A stretch of DNA of 10,021 nucleotides from Acidaminococcus sp. CAG:917 (lineage in GTDB: Bacteria > Bacillota > Clostridia > Christensenellales > CAG-917). Under the pieces are notes generated by a model. That model was not told the DNA's origin. It saw only the letters and a program-made list of their open reading frames with translations, and did not search any database. The DNA lies in the NCBI GenBank assembly GCA_000437555.1, contig FR901025.1, forward strand, positions 45,040-55,060. The letters run 5' to 3'. The position numbers were made by a program, and so were the translations under genes. Shown piece by piece: positions 1 to 6,259 of the stretch (positions are counted from its first letter, which is position 1; each line of letters starts with the position of its first letter).

Positions 1-212
1 CCGATAACAATTTATTGTTTAAATTATATTCTTGTTTTTTCTATGTTGCTTAACCGTTTACGTTATTTAAGTTTAGGCTTGTTACCTGATTTAAGTTTGT
101 TAACTTTATATTTTAACTATTTTATTATATATCGGCATCGAACATTTTGCAATTTAAATTTAAAAAGATTATTTCTGTAAAAATTTTACCGTTTTATTTT
201 CTTTAAAAAAAT

Positions 213-240
213 AGGACAAGTTAAATGTTTTTAGGATAAT
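213..240 (+). promoter_or_regulatory. Possible sigma-A-type promoter for the DacF-like gene
   Basis: AGGACA (213-218, four of six matches to TTGACA) is followed after 16 bases by GATAAT (235-240, five of six matches to TATAAT). A start near 247 would leave a leader of about 30 bases before the ATG at 278, with the AAGAGG ribosome binding site inside it. The -35 match is modest and the region is very AT-rich, so chance matches are likely. TATGAT at 244-249 is an alternative -10 but has no good -35 partner. Confidence 0.35.
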
Positions 241-277
241 GCTTATGATTTGATAAATACTAAGCAAAGAGGTGAAT

Positions 278-1765
278 ATGAAAAAATTAACTTATTTCTT
301 TATGTTTTCATTGGCACTTTTCGGATTTTTGGTAAGTTATGCGCCTTTTAATATTGCAAAGGCTCAAGCTTATAATATGCCCGTGGAAACTGTTCAAATC
401 GAAAACGCGGGTGTTGACGGAATATACGTCGGCGAAACGACGGAAGGCAGAGGGGAAACAGGCGATGCTCAGGACAATCAAATCCCCGACGGCGAACAGC
501 GTCCGCATAATGGCAATCGCCCTCATGGCGACCGCCATCCGCAAATTCAACCTCGCGACGGAAAGAATACAATGGCTTATTCGGGCGAGGAAGACAAAAA
601 GCCTTCTGAGGATAAGGCTGTAAAAGACGGCAAAAAAGAGGAAGCAAAAAAGCCTGACAACAGCTCTGAAAAAAAGGATAAAAAGTCGGAAAAGGCGAAT
701 ATATCCGACAGCGCTAAGGCGAGTCTTTTAATGGACTATGCGACAGGAACCGTTATCTATTCTAAAAACGAAACGGAAAGACTTCCCATCGCTTCTATGA
801 TGAAAATAATGACGGTGTTGCTGACTCTCGAGGAAATCGATAAGGGAAATCTTAAACTCGACGACAAGGTGACCGTAAGCGAAAATGCGGCAAGTCAAGG
901 CGGTTCGCAAGTATTTTTGGACGCAAACGAAGAGCAAACGGTAGGCGCGTTGCTTGAATCGGTAATCGTTGCAAGCGCAAACGACAGCTGTGTGGCTCTT
1001 GCCGAACACATCTCGGGAAGCGTGGAAGGTTTTGTTGCTAAGATGAACGAAAGAGCGGAACAGCTCAAAATGGGCAATACGCATTTTGCAAACTGCACGG
1101 GACTTCCTTCTCCCGAAAACTATTCATGTGCTAAAGACGTCGCAACGATGACGAGAGAACTCGTAAAGCATCCGACCTATTTTGAATATTCAAAAGTGTG
1201 GCTTAAAGATTTTGAGCACAACAGCGAAAGAAAAACGACTATGACCAATACAAACAAGCTCATTCGTTTTTATAAAGGCTGCGACGGCGGTAAGACGGGA
1301 TTTACAAACGAAGCCGGATTCTGTCTTTCGGCAACGGCAGAGCGTGACGGAATGAGACTTATAGGCGTTGTTATAGGAGAAAAGGATTCAAAGACAAGAT
1401 TTAAAGACGCAAGCAATATGCTCAATTACGGCTTTGCGAACTACGAAAACAAAGTCTATCTCGATACCGAAACGGAAATCAAAAACGATATAGAGCTTAA
1501 AAAATCCAAACAGGATACTTGTAAAATCGTCGTTGATTCGCCTTTGGTAAGCTTTGCCAAAAGAGGCGACGAAAGCGGATTTGAAATTAAATACGAATTG
1601 CCTAAATCGATAAAGGCACCAAAGAAGAAAGGTGAAAAAATCGGCAAGGCGTATCTTGTAAAGGATGGCGTGGTTGTGGACGAATCCAACGTCGTGCTCA
1701 AAGAGAATCTTGACAAGTCAAGCCTTTTAGACGACCTCAAAAAACTTTTCGGCTTGCATAAATAA
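278..1765 (+). CDS. dacF: Secreted serine-type D-Ala-D-Ala carboxypeptidase, DacF-like (peptidase S11)
   Basis: This 495-residue enzyme should remove the terminal D-alanine from peptidoglycan pentapeptides outside the membrane. I chose the ATG at 278 because AAAGAGG (266-272) sits 5 bases upstream; an in-frame GTG at 272 lies inside that ribosome binding site. Residues 1-31 form a signal peptide (MKK, then a long hydrophobic stretch, ending AKAQA). Residues about 40-140 are a hydrophilic linker rich in Asp, His, Pro, Arg, then Lys and Glu, longer than usual for this family. The S11 domain (about 143-385) carries all three active-site motifs: SMMK (S173/K176), SAN (S233-N235) and KTG (339-341). 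A PBP5-type C-terminal domain follows (about 393-478). The tail ends in a short amphipathic helix (LLDDLKKLF), a plausible membrane contact. The text after KTG (EAGFCLSATAERDGMRLIGVV) is typical of clostridial DacF. It is monocistronic, with a terminator just after it. Confidence 0.93.
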   Translation: MKKLTYFFMFSLALFGFLVSYAPFNIAKAQAYNMPVETVQIENAGVDGIYVGETTEGRGETGDAQDNQIPDGEQRPHNGNRPHGDRHPQIQPRDGKNTMAYSGEEDKKPSEDKAVKDGKKEEAKKPDNSSEKKDKKSEKANISDSAKASLLMDYATGTVIYSKNETERLPIASMMKIMTVLLTLEEIDKGNLKLDDKVTVSENAASQGGSQVFLDANEEQTVGALLESVIVASANDSCVALAEHISGSVEGFVAKMNERAEQLKMGNTHFANCTGLPSPENYSCAKDVATMTRELVKHPTYFEYSKVWLKDFEHNSERKTTMTNTNKLIRFYKGCDGGKTGFTNEAGFCLSATAERDGMRLIGVVIGEKDSKTRFKDASNMLNYGFANYENKVYLDTETEIKNDIELKKSKQDTCKIVVDSPLVSFAKRGDESGFEIKYELPKSIKAPKKKGEKIGKAYLVKDGVVVDESNVVLKENLDKSSLLDDLKKLFGLHK

Positions 1766-1797
1766 AGGCTATCGGATTATAGTAATTAAAATTATAT

Positions 1798-1822
1798 AAG
1801 GACGGATTTTTCCGTCCTTTTT
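1798..1822 (+). terminator. Rho-independent terminator after the DacF-like gene
   Basis: A perfect 9-bp stem, AAGGACGGA (1798-1806) with TCCGTCCTT (1811-1819), closes a TTTT loop and runs into a T-tract that ends at 1822. It lies 33 bases past the stop codon and separates this gene from the lysA operon. Confidence 0.93.
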
Positions 1823-2113
1823 CCTTTAATGGCATTTTGCAGTTTAAAGCAGACAGAATAAATGTTAAACTACCGTAAGCGTTTTGTGTAATTGCTCAAT
1901 TTACCCAACAAACGGAATTTAATGCTGTATGGCAAATCTCAAACCGTAAATATCAAATAAAAAGACTTGACAAAATTAATGCTTGTAAGACGGGAGAGGG
2001 TAAAGTTTTATAAGAGGGCAAAGCGTATGTATGAGATTTTCTCAAGAGAGCAAAACACATAAATATGCTAAATATCGTCAATTAAAATTAGCTATTATGG
2101 AACGGCAAATAAA
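1823..2113. other. Intergenic region upstream of lysA, no recognised gene
   Basis: This AT-rich stretch lies between the terminator and the lysA promoter. I looked for a lysine riboswitch and a T-box leader and saw neither: the T-box AGGGTGGNACCGCG core is absent and no long paired architecture is evident. The lysA promoter also lies downstream of it, so it would not be in the lysA transcript from that start. It holds an isolated TTGACA (1967-1972) with no good -10 at 16-18 bases, three G-rich near-repeats (see separate entry) and a small hairpin TGAGA-TTT-TCTCA (2032-2044). It also holds a 28-codon open frame from ATG 2031 to TGA 2117, preceded by AAGAGGG (2012-2018). I cannot assign any of these a function. 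Confidence 0.6.
1995..2056 (+). repeat. Three short imperfect direct repeats, AGAGGGYAAAG type
   Basis: AGAGGGTAAAG (1995-2005) and AGAGGGCAAAG (2013-2023) match at 10 of 11 positions with an 18-base period. A weaker third copy, AAGAGAGCAAAAC (2044-2056), matches 11 of 13 positions of the 2012-2024 stretch. They lie 60-120 bases upstream of the lysA promoter. They could be protein-binding sites, purine-rich ribosome-binding-like sequence, or chance. Confidence 0.35.
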
Positions 2114-2142
2114 TTGACTTTAAAATTCTGATATGTTATGAT
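2114..2142 (+). promoter_or_regulatory. Sigma-A-type promoter of the lysA-scpA-scpB operon
   Basis: TTGACT (2114-2119, five of six) and TATGAT (2137-2142, five of six) are separated by exactly 17 bases. Transcription would begin near 2149, giving a leader of only about 23 bases that contains the AAGAGG ribosome binding site (2158-2163). Such a short leader leaves no room for a riboswitch, so any control of lysA should act at the promoter itself. Confidence 0.75.
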
Positions 2143-2171
2143 TTTTCACAGTAAATTAAGAGGCGATAAAT

Positions 2172-3485
2172 ATGAATTTGAGAGATACTTTGTGCATAAA
2201 GGGCGGCAGGCTTTTCATAGGCGGTTGCGATACCGTCGAACTTGCCGAGAAGTTCGGGACTCCGCTTTATGTGTTAGACGAGCAATATGTAAGAGAAGTA
2301 ATGAGAGCATACGTTGAGGGACTGTCCGATTACGGCGACTTTGCCGTCGCTTACGCTTCGAAAGCACTAAGCTGTATTGCTATGTATAAAATAGTTAAAA
2401 GCGAGGGGCTTTGGACGGACGTCGTGTCGGGAGGAGAGTTTTACGCCACTCAAAAGGCGGGAATTGACCCCGAACATATCGTAATGCACGGCAACAACAA
2501 GACTCCCAAAGAACTCACCGAAGCTGTGAGAGCCGGCGTAGGGCATATTGTTTTGGACGGCTTTGACGAGATTGAAAGGCTTGACTTGATATGCCAAAAG
2601 GAGGGCAAAACCCAAAAGGTGCTGCTCAGAGTCAATCCTTTGGTTGAGGCTCACACGCACGCTGCTGTTCAGACGGCAAAGCCGGACAGTAAATTCGGCG
2701 TCATAATAGGTGACGAGGCGACAAAAGCGGTGCTTGAAATTAAAGACAGGAAAAACCTTATATTCGACGGATTGCACTGCCATATAGGTTCGCAGATATT
2801 CGATTATTCCGCATACGAACTTGCAGTTGAAGCTATGGTGAAATTTATAGCCTCGTTAAACAAGGAAGGAGCGGAGGTCAACGTTCTCAATATGGGCGGC
2901 GGATTCGGAATTTATTATGCGGGAGACGACCCGAAATTTACGCCTCAAAGATATGCTCACACGGTAAGAAATCTCGCTCTGCTCATTGAAAAAGCGGTAA
3001 AAAAATATAATATAAAAAAGCCGTTCCTAATCGTAGAGCCGGGTCGTTCTATAGTGGGCGAGGCGGGAATAACGCTCTACACGGTGGGAACGATAAAGGA
3101 AATAAAGGGAATAAGAAAATACGTCGCCATAGACGGCGGTATGTTTGAAAATCCGAGATTTGCTCTTTACGGCTCGGTGTATACCGCAATAAACGCCTCG
3201 AGAGCGGATAAGCCGTTCACGCAAAAGGTTGCAATATGCGGTAAATGCTGTGAAAGCGGAGATATGATAGGCGTCGATATTCCTTTGCAAGATACAAAAG
3301 TTGGCGATATCGTTGCGGTTTTCTCCACGGGAGCATATAACTACTCGATGGCGTCCAACTACAATATGAACGCCGTTCCGCCGATTGTTATGGTAAAGGA
3401 CGGCAGGGCGGATTATATAGTAAAACCGCAAAGTTATGAGGACCTTTTAAGACTCAATGCAATTCCCGAATGGATAAAGGATTAA
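2172..3485 (+). CDS. lysA: Diaminopimelate decarboxylase
   Basis: LysA is a pyridoxal-phosphate enzyme of the fold III (alanine racemase-like) class. It decarboxylates meso-2,6-diaminopimelate to L-lysine, the last step of lysine synthesis, in the cytoplasm. The 437-residue length fits the family. The PLP-binding lysine is K64 in YASKA; HIGSQ (204-208), the glycine-rich GGGFG (242-246) and EPGRS (289-293) are the expected phosphate and substrate contacts. CCESGD (359-364) supplies the cysteine and glutamate that complete the active site across the dimer. The N-terminal barrel spans roughly residues 30-295 and the beta-sandwich domain follows. The ATG is set by AAGAGG 8 bases upstream. It is the first gene of an operon with scpA, which begins one base after its stop codon. 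Related PLP decarboxylases for ornithine or arginine are less likely given the CESGD and EPGRS context. Confidence 0.96.
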   Translation: MNLRDTLCIKGGRLFIGGCDTVELAEKFGTPLYVLDEQYVREVMRAYVEGLSDYGDFAVAYASKALSCIAMYKIVKSEGLWTDVVSGGEFYATQKAGIDPEHIVMHGNNKTPKELTEAVRAGVGHIVLDGFDEIERLDLICQKEGKTQKVLLRVNPLVEAHTHAAVQTAKPDSKFGVIIGDEATKAVLEIKDRKNLIFDGLHCHIGSQIFDYSAYELAVEAMVKFIASLNKEGAEVNVLNMGGGFGIYYAGDDPKFTPQRYAHTVRNLALLIEKAVKKYNIKKPFLIVEPGRSIVGEAGITLYTVGTIKEIKGIRKYVAIDGGMFENPRFALYGSVYTAINASRADKPFTQKVAICGKCCESGDMIGVDIPLQDTKVGDIVAVFSTGAYNYSMASNYNMNAVPPIVMVKDGRADYIVKPQSYEDLLRLNAIPEWIKD

Positions 3486-3486
3486 A

Positions 3487-4338
3487 ATGGACGAAAAAGA
3501 ACCTAAAATAAAAAATCTGTTCGAGCTTGCAGGTATCGAGGAGGAAGAGGAACTCTTTGTTTCGAGACCTAAAGTGGTTTACAGGCTTAGCGACTACGAA
3601 GGTCCTCTCGATTTGCTTCTGACCTTGGTCAAGGCGGCTAAAATCGATATCGAGGAGATTTTCGTTTCCGACGTTACGAAACAGTATATAGACATTATCA
3701 AAAACACTCCCAAAGAGGAATTTGATTTTGAATACGCCGGCGAGTTTATTATAATGGCGGCGGAACTTGTTTACATAAAATCGCTCAGAGCTTTGCCTGT
3801 TGAAGAAGAAAACGACGAAGAAGACGAAATCGAGCTCAAAAAGCAGAACCTTATTTTAAAAATGAAGGAATATGCGATTTTAAAAGAGCAGTCGCAAAAA
3901 CTCGGAGCGATGGAAACGGTAAACCGTTTTGAAAGAATGCCCGTTTACAGTGAAGACGACTACCGTCTGTCGCTGACAAACCTGAGCCTGTCAAAACTTG
4001 TGGAAGCCTATGCGAGGGTGCTTGCCAACAGCGACAAGATAAAGCAAAGCGAGATGCCCAAAACGGTCATGCGTGAAAAGTTTTCGGTTAGCGACCAGAT
4101 GAGGAACATAAGAGAAAGACTTACCGTTGAAAAAAGTTTTTCATTTTATTCTCTCTTTACGCCCGATTTTGATAAAAACGATATCGTGACTACTTTTTTG
4201 GCGGTGCTTGAACTTATGAAATATCAAAAGCTTACCGCCCAGCAGGATGAGATGTTCGGCGAAATCATTCTGCACGCCGTAGAGGGCGCAACGGATACGC
4301 CGATTATTTTCGAGGAGGACGACAATGGAGAATATTAA
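3487..4338 (+). CDS. scpA: Segregation and condensation protein A (kleisin subunit of SMC-ScpAB)
   Basis: ScpA is the kleisin that bridges the two SMC heads and, with ScpB, forms the bacterial condensin that organises and segregates the chromosome. The family signature YEGPLDLLLTLV appears at residues 37-48, followed by the AKIDIEEIFVSDVTKQYI helix and an EFIIMAAELVYIKS helix. A C-terminal winged-helix segment near residues 215-265 (DIVTTFLAVLELMKYQ) would contact the SMC head. At 283 residues it is slightly long, because about 30 mostly acidic residues (including EEEEEL) precede the usual start of the domain; residues 105-115 form another acidic patch (EEENDEEDE). The ribosome binding site AAAGGA (3476-3481) lies within the end of lysA, 5 bases before the ATG, so translation is probably coupled to lysA. 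Its 3' end overlaps scpB. Confidence 0.95.
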   Translation: MDEKEPKIKNLFELAGIEEEEELFVSRPKVVYRLSDYEGPLDLLLTLVKAAKIDIEEIFVSDVTKQYIDIIKNTPKEEFDFEYAGEFIIMAAELVYIKSLRALPVEEENDEEDEIELKKQNLILKMKEYAILKEQSQKLGAMETVNRFERMPVYSEDDYRLSLTNLSLSKLVEAYARVLANSDKIKQSEMPKTVMREKFSVSDQMRNIRERLTVEKSFSFYSLFTPDFDKNDIVTTFLAVLELMKYQKLTAQQDEMFGEIILHAVEGATDTPIIFEEDDNGEY

Positions 4339-5092
4339 ATCGATTATCGAGGCAATCGTTTTTGCCAGCGGTGAACCGATTGAAAAAGCGGAAATAGTCG
4401 ACAAAATGCCGGAACTCACAAAAGAAGGGCTCGACGATATCGTAAATGCGCTTAAAGAAAAATACAGCGGCGACAGCGGGATAAAACTTATCGAATTTAA
4501 CGGTAAACTTCAGTTTACCACAAATCCCGAAGTGGGTGATTTTGTATGCGATATGCTTACTCCTTTAAGGGAAAAATCGCTCACGAAGTCGCTCCTTGAG
4601 GTGCTTGCCACAATAGCGTATAAACAGCCGATAACCAAACTCGAAATAGACGAACTAAGGGGCGTGGGCAGCGAATACGCTATAGCGGGTCTTACCAAAG
4701 CAAATCTTATTGAAGTGGTGGGCAGGCGCGACACGGTAGGACGTCCGCTTCTCTATGGCACTACCGATGAGTTTTTAAAAAAATTCGAGCTTAAATCCAT
4801 TGACGAGCTTCCCGACCTTAGCGAGGTTATGGAAAAGATTGACCTTATTTATCAACCTCAGTCGGAATCGCTTTTCCACAACAGAAGCTTTTTGGACGGC
4901 AGCGATGATGAGGCAGACGTCGAAGAAAAGGAAAAGGGCGTCATAGAGGCTCTGAAGCAAGTCGAAGCTCAGATAGAGAGCGTAAAGGACGACCCCGACC
5001 TTCAAAAGCTTTCGGAACTTGTTGCAAGCGACGACGAGAACGACGAAATACCCGACTTTTTAAAGGGTGAAAAATACGAAATTATCGAATAG
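4325..5092 (+). CDS. scpB: Segregation and condensation protein B
   Basis: ScpB dimers bind the middle of the ScpA kleisin and complete the SMC-ScpAB condensin. Two winged-helix domains are visible: the first begins IEAIVFASGEP (about residues 8-18), the second is marked by EVLATIAYKQPITKLEI (92-108) with ELRGV (110-114). GRPLLYGTTDEFLKKF (139-154) and the ELPDL segment close the conserved core. Family members are usually about 180-200 residues; this one has 255. The extra 65 or so residues form a strongly acidic C-terminal tail rich in Asp and Glu. The start overlaps scpA by 14 bases, and GAGGAGG (4312-4318) lies 6 bases before the ATG. It is the last gene of the lysA operon, followed by a terminator 74 bases after the stop. 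Confidence 0.95.
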   Translation: MENIKSIIEAIVFASGEPIEKAEIVDKMPELTKEGLDDIVNALKEKYSGDSGIKLIEFNGKLQFTTNPEVGDFVCDMLTPLREKSLTKSLLEVLATIAYKQPITKLEIDELRGVGSEYAIAGLTKANLIEVVGRRDTVGRPLLYGTTDEFLKKFELKSIDELPDLSEVMEKIDLIYQPQSESLFHNRSFLDGSDDEADVEEKEKGVIEALKQVEAQIESVKDDPDLQKLSELVASDDENDEIPDFLKGEKYEIIE

Positions 5093-5165
5093 GCGCATAT
5101 GCAGGGGCATACCTGTTTTGTTAAGGCGCATAAACTGTTTGCTTGGAAAGAATAAAATTTTTAAC

Positions 5166-5196
5166 GGACAAAACGCTTTTAGTTTTGTCCTTTTTT
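5166..5196 (+). terminator. Rho-independent terminator of the lysA-scpA-scpB operon
   Basis: A 9-bp stem, GGACAAAAC (5166-5174) with GTTTTGTCC (5182-5190), encloses a 7-base loop and is followed by six T residues (5191-5196). Its position just past scpB indicates that the downstream DUF2953-ytfJ run is a separate transcription unit or depends on read-through. Confidence 0.92.
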
Positions 5197-5400
5197 ATAC
5201 CTTAATAAAAATCCGAAAATTTATTAAAAGCCTCGTCACTGCCTTAAAACCGTAAGCTGTTTCGGTAACGATTCTTGCCATAGTCCTTATTATAGCGATT
5301 TTGCTTTAATGAAAACAAAATAAAACAAGTCTTAAATTAAACGGGGCTTTTTTTAAAAATAAATTTGCATAATTTCATTTTAAAGACAAACACTTAATTT
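5197..5400. other. Intergenic region before the DUF2953-like gene
   Basis: No gene is seen in this AT-rich spacer. It should hold the promoter of the downstream six-gene run, but I find no convincing -35/-10 pair: CATAAT (5368-5373) is the best -10-like element and has no partner at 16-18 bases. A GGGGCTTTTTTT stretch (5343-5354) resembles the 3' half of a terminator, with only a weak, wobble-containing partner AAGTC (5327-5331). Together with 5093-5165, which contains two exact copies of AGGCGCATA (5091-5099 and 5124-5132), the gene-free span from scpB to 5400 is 308 bases. Confidence 0.55.
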
Positions 5401-5910
5401 GTGCAATATGTATACTTTGCCACGGTAGCGATAATTTCAATCTGTCTTATAAAAATACCCGTAAGCGTGACCGCCCATATTTCTTTGGACAGACAAAAAA
5501 TTTTGTCCGTCATAAGAGTTTTGGGCTTAAGTCTTTCCGTAAAAATAAACGATGAATATACGGTGGTATTGGGAAAGACAATACAAAAAAAATCGGAAGG
5601 AAAAATCTCAAGCGAGGGTAAGGCGATTAAAAAGAGCGCGAAAAAATTTCCTTTTTTCAAATTCTTATCGGCGCTCGAATTTAAGAATTTTTCCTTTGCG
5701 GGATATTACGGATTGGACGACGCGATGAGCTCGGCTATGTCTTTTGCCGTTTTAAAAGGAGTTATAAACGGCGTAGGCGGAATGGCAGAGAACAAAAAGG
5801 TTAATTTTGCGCCCGTATGGCAGGACGGTTTGCTTTCCAGCATATTTTTAAAAGCGGAGCTGTCTGCGTTGAGTCTTGCGGTCGCTTTTATCGGGAGAAA
5901 AAATGGATAA
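5401..5910 (+). CDS. Probable DUF2953 family protein, N-terminally membrane-anchored
   Basis: A 169-residue protein of unknown function. Residues 2-20 form a hydrophobic N-terminal segment (a membrane anchor or uncleaved signal), followed by a short beta-rich part, then a Lys/Ser-rich stretch (KTIQKKSEGKISSEGKAIKK, about 58-77). The C-terminal half, with GYYGLDDAMSSAMSFAVLKG and a P-containing FAPVW segment, resembles the end of DUF2953 proteins, where a G-x-x-DA pattern precedes a short hydrophobic stretch. Those proteins commonly sit between scpB and ytfJ in Clostridia, which supports the call. Members I recall are longer (about 200 residues or more), so this is a short version. The start is uncertain: an in-frame TAA at 5395 makes the GTG at 5401 the first available codon, but no clear ribosome binding site precedes it. 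The stop overlaps ytfJ by 8 bases. Confidence 0.6.
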   Translation: MQYVYFATVAIISICLIKIPVSVTAHISLDRQKILSVIRVLGLSLSVKINDEYTVVLGKTIQKKSEGKISSEGKAIKKSAKKFPFFKFLSALEFKNFSFAGYYGLDDAMSSAMSFAVLKGVINGVGGMAENKKVNFAPVWQDGLLSSIFLKAELSALSLAVAFIGRKNG

Positions 5911-6259
5911 TATCGAAAACATAATGCAATCTACGCTGTCTCGCATGAAAGAGGTCATAGACGTGGACAACGTCATAGGCTCACCCATTATGGGTGCGGA
6001 CGGCTCTACCATTATTCCCATATCCAAGGTGTCGCTCGGATTTGTAACCGGCGCAGGGGAATACAACGAAACAGTGCCCAAGGTAAAAAGCTGTGATTTG
6101 CCCGTAGCGGGCGGTGCGGCAGGAGGCGTGACTATAACGCCGCTGGGATTTTTAATCGTCGGCAGTCAAAAGCAATTTATCTCAACCTCGGGCAGCTTTG
6201 AGGAGAACAAATGGACAACATTCATCAAAACGTTTATGGAAAAAATAAAAAAAGACTAA
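5903..6259 (+). CDS. ytfJ: GerW family protein YtfJ (sporulation-associated)
   Basis: A 118-residue small soluble protein of the YtfJ/GerW family. In Bacillus, GerW is a spore protein linked to germination; the molecular role of the wider family is unclear. The family pattern is plain: IENIMQSTLSRMKEVIDVDNVIG at the N-terminus, GSTIIPISKVSLGFVTGAGE (about residues 34-53), a glycine-rich AGGAAGGVTI (68-77) and TPLGFLIV (78-85). The ATG at 5903 has GGGAG (5893-5897) 5 bases upstream; an in-frame TTG at 5876 would add nine residues but lacks such a site and is unnecessary for the family match. Its first 8 bases overlap the end of the DUF2953-like gene and its last 49 overlap the next gene, so the three are probably co-translated. 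Confidence 0.93.
   Translation: MDNIENIMQSTLSRMKEVIDVDNVIGSPIMGADGSTIIPISKVSLGFVTGAGEYNETVPKVKSCDLPVAGGAAGGVTITPLGFLIVGSQKQFISTSGSFEENKWTTFIKTFMEKIKKD

Noticed and set aside
6..19. AACAAT-TT-ATTGTT palindrome at the window start
   Set aside because: It is a short AT-rich inverted repeat more than 250 bases from the nearest start codon, and the gene to the left is not visible; too little support to call an operator.
348..647. Minus-strand and alternate-frame open frames over the DacF-like linker
   Set aside because: The low-complexity, G/C-richer linker keeps other frames open by composition; no recognisable domain or start signal supports them.
1823..2171. Lysine riboswitch or T-box leader ahead of lysA
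   Set aside because: The conserved T-box core is absent, no lysine-riboswitch-like set of paired elements is visible, and the best promoter lies only about 30 bases before the start codon.
2367..2783. 138-codon open frame on the minus strand inside lysA
   Set aside because: It is antisense to a fully conserved LysA, resembles no known protein and has no ribosome binding site that stands out.
3027..3431. 134-codon open frame on the minus strand inside lysA
   Set aside because: It is also antisense to conserved LysA sequence and has the odd composition expected of a complementary-strand artefact.
5067..5255. 62-codon plus-strand frame spanning the scpB end and the terminator
   Set aside because: It begins inside scpB in another frame and reads through the strong terminator hairpin, so it is very unlikely to be a gene.
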